Source: Campylobacterales bacterium
Lineage (GTDB): Bacteria; Campylobacterota; Campylobacteria; Campylobacterales; QNZT01
Direction: 5' to 3'
Assembly (NCBI GenBank): GCA_027056215.1
Contig: JALULO010000241.1
Span: 1 to 6,544, forward strand
DNA length: 6,544 nucleotides
Below the pieces are notes generated by a model that did not search any database, was not told the origin of the DNA, and was given only the letters and a program-made list of their open reading frames with translations. Below, piece by piece: positions 6,396 through 6,544 of the stretch (position 1 is its first letter; the number at the start of each line of letters is the position of its first letter). Both the position numbers and the translations under genes were made by a program.

Positions 6396-6544
6396 TTATT
6401 TCCCCTTGAACTTCGCGGTGGAAGCTGATTTTACTAGTTTTTGAATCTCATCGAGATTTTTGGATTTTGGCATATTCCAAGGCATAACAATTTTTCCTTT
6501 TTTATACATAGCAATCGCTTCAGGTACATGTTTTAATACACCAA
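6396..6544 (-). CDS. sdhB: C-terminal end of probable fumarate reductase / succinate dehydrogenase iron-sulfur subunit
   Basis: Only the last 48 codons and the stop TAA (6398-6396) are in the window, read in the frame beginning at 6542; the 5' part lies beyond the right edge. The visible protein runs GVLKHVPEAIAMYKKGKI, then VMPWNMPKSKNLDEIQKL, and ends KFKGK. It has no cysteines, as expected for a tail after the cluster-binding domains. The identity comes mainly from position: in Campylobacterota the order is flavoprotein, iron-sulfur subunit, CCG subunit, and this gene lies 2 nt upstream of sdhE. The HVPEAIAMYKKGKI segment resembles the tail of ferredoxin-like SdhB/MfrB subunits as I recall them. 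Its last codons contain the ribosome binding site for sdhE. Confidence 0.6.
   Translation of the reverse strand, partial: GVLKHVPEAIAMYKKGKIVMPWNMPKSKNLDEIQKLVKSASTAKFKGK

Noticed and set aside
1..6544. Mobile element, CRISPR array, tRNA or prophage remnants
   Set aside because: No terminal repeats, transposase or integrase motifs, repeat-spacer pattern or tRNA-like cloverleaf seen; gene order looks like conserved core chromosome.

Overview
The window reads as ordinary, AT-rich chromosomal core sequence from a Campylobacterota (epsilonproteobacterial) species, most like the Sulfurimonas/Sulfurovum side of the phylum. The assignment is inferred from gene content and cannot be fixed to a genus from sequence alone. 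It rests on three things: tyrA next to bamA (an arrangement I recall from Campylobacter jejuni), an iron-sulfur subunit followed by an HdrB-like CCG protein as in the methylmenaquinol:fumarate reductase / non-classical succinate dehydrogenase operon, and promoters with a TTTAA element and a T-rich stretch in place of a classical -35.

Layout. Positions 1-661 (minus) hold the first 220 residues of prephenate dehydrogenase TyrA; its C-terminus lies outside the window. A 116-bp intergenic region carries divergent promoters for tyrA and for bamA (778-3030, plus), which encodes the outer-membrane protein assembly factor with five POTRA domains and a C-terminal barrel. bamA ends in a hairpin (3026-3058) between convergent genes. 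Then, all on the minus strand and listed in transcription order from the right edge: the last 48 residues of a probable fumarate reductase/succinate dehydrogenase iron-sulfur subunit (6396-6544), the HdrB-like subunit SdhE/MfrE (5515-6393), a class II superoxide reductase (5045-5431), and a two-gene operon of family 4 uracil-DNA glycosylase (4295-4957) and an exported protein with a probable periplasmic-binding-protein fold and no known function (3057-4298).

The genes cover aromatic amino acid synthesis, envelope biogenesis, quinone-linked fumarate/succinate metabolism, superoxide detoxification and base-excision repair. The iron-sulfur and HdrB-like subunits form one membrane-associated enzyme; udg and the exported protein are translationally coupled by a 4-nt overlap; the other genes appear to be separate units. 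No RNA genes, mobile elements, CRISPR arrays or prophage signs are visible, and no stretch over 120 bp lacks a gene.

I see no clearly new biological system. The points most worth checking are a 30-nt promoter block shared by tyrA and udg that predicts a leaderless udg mRNA, a perfect 14-bp inverted repeat that overlaps the superoxide reductase promoter, the altered active-site loop of that reductase, and the uncharacterised exported protein coupled to a DNA repair gene.
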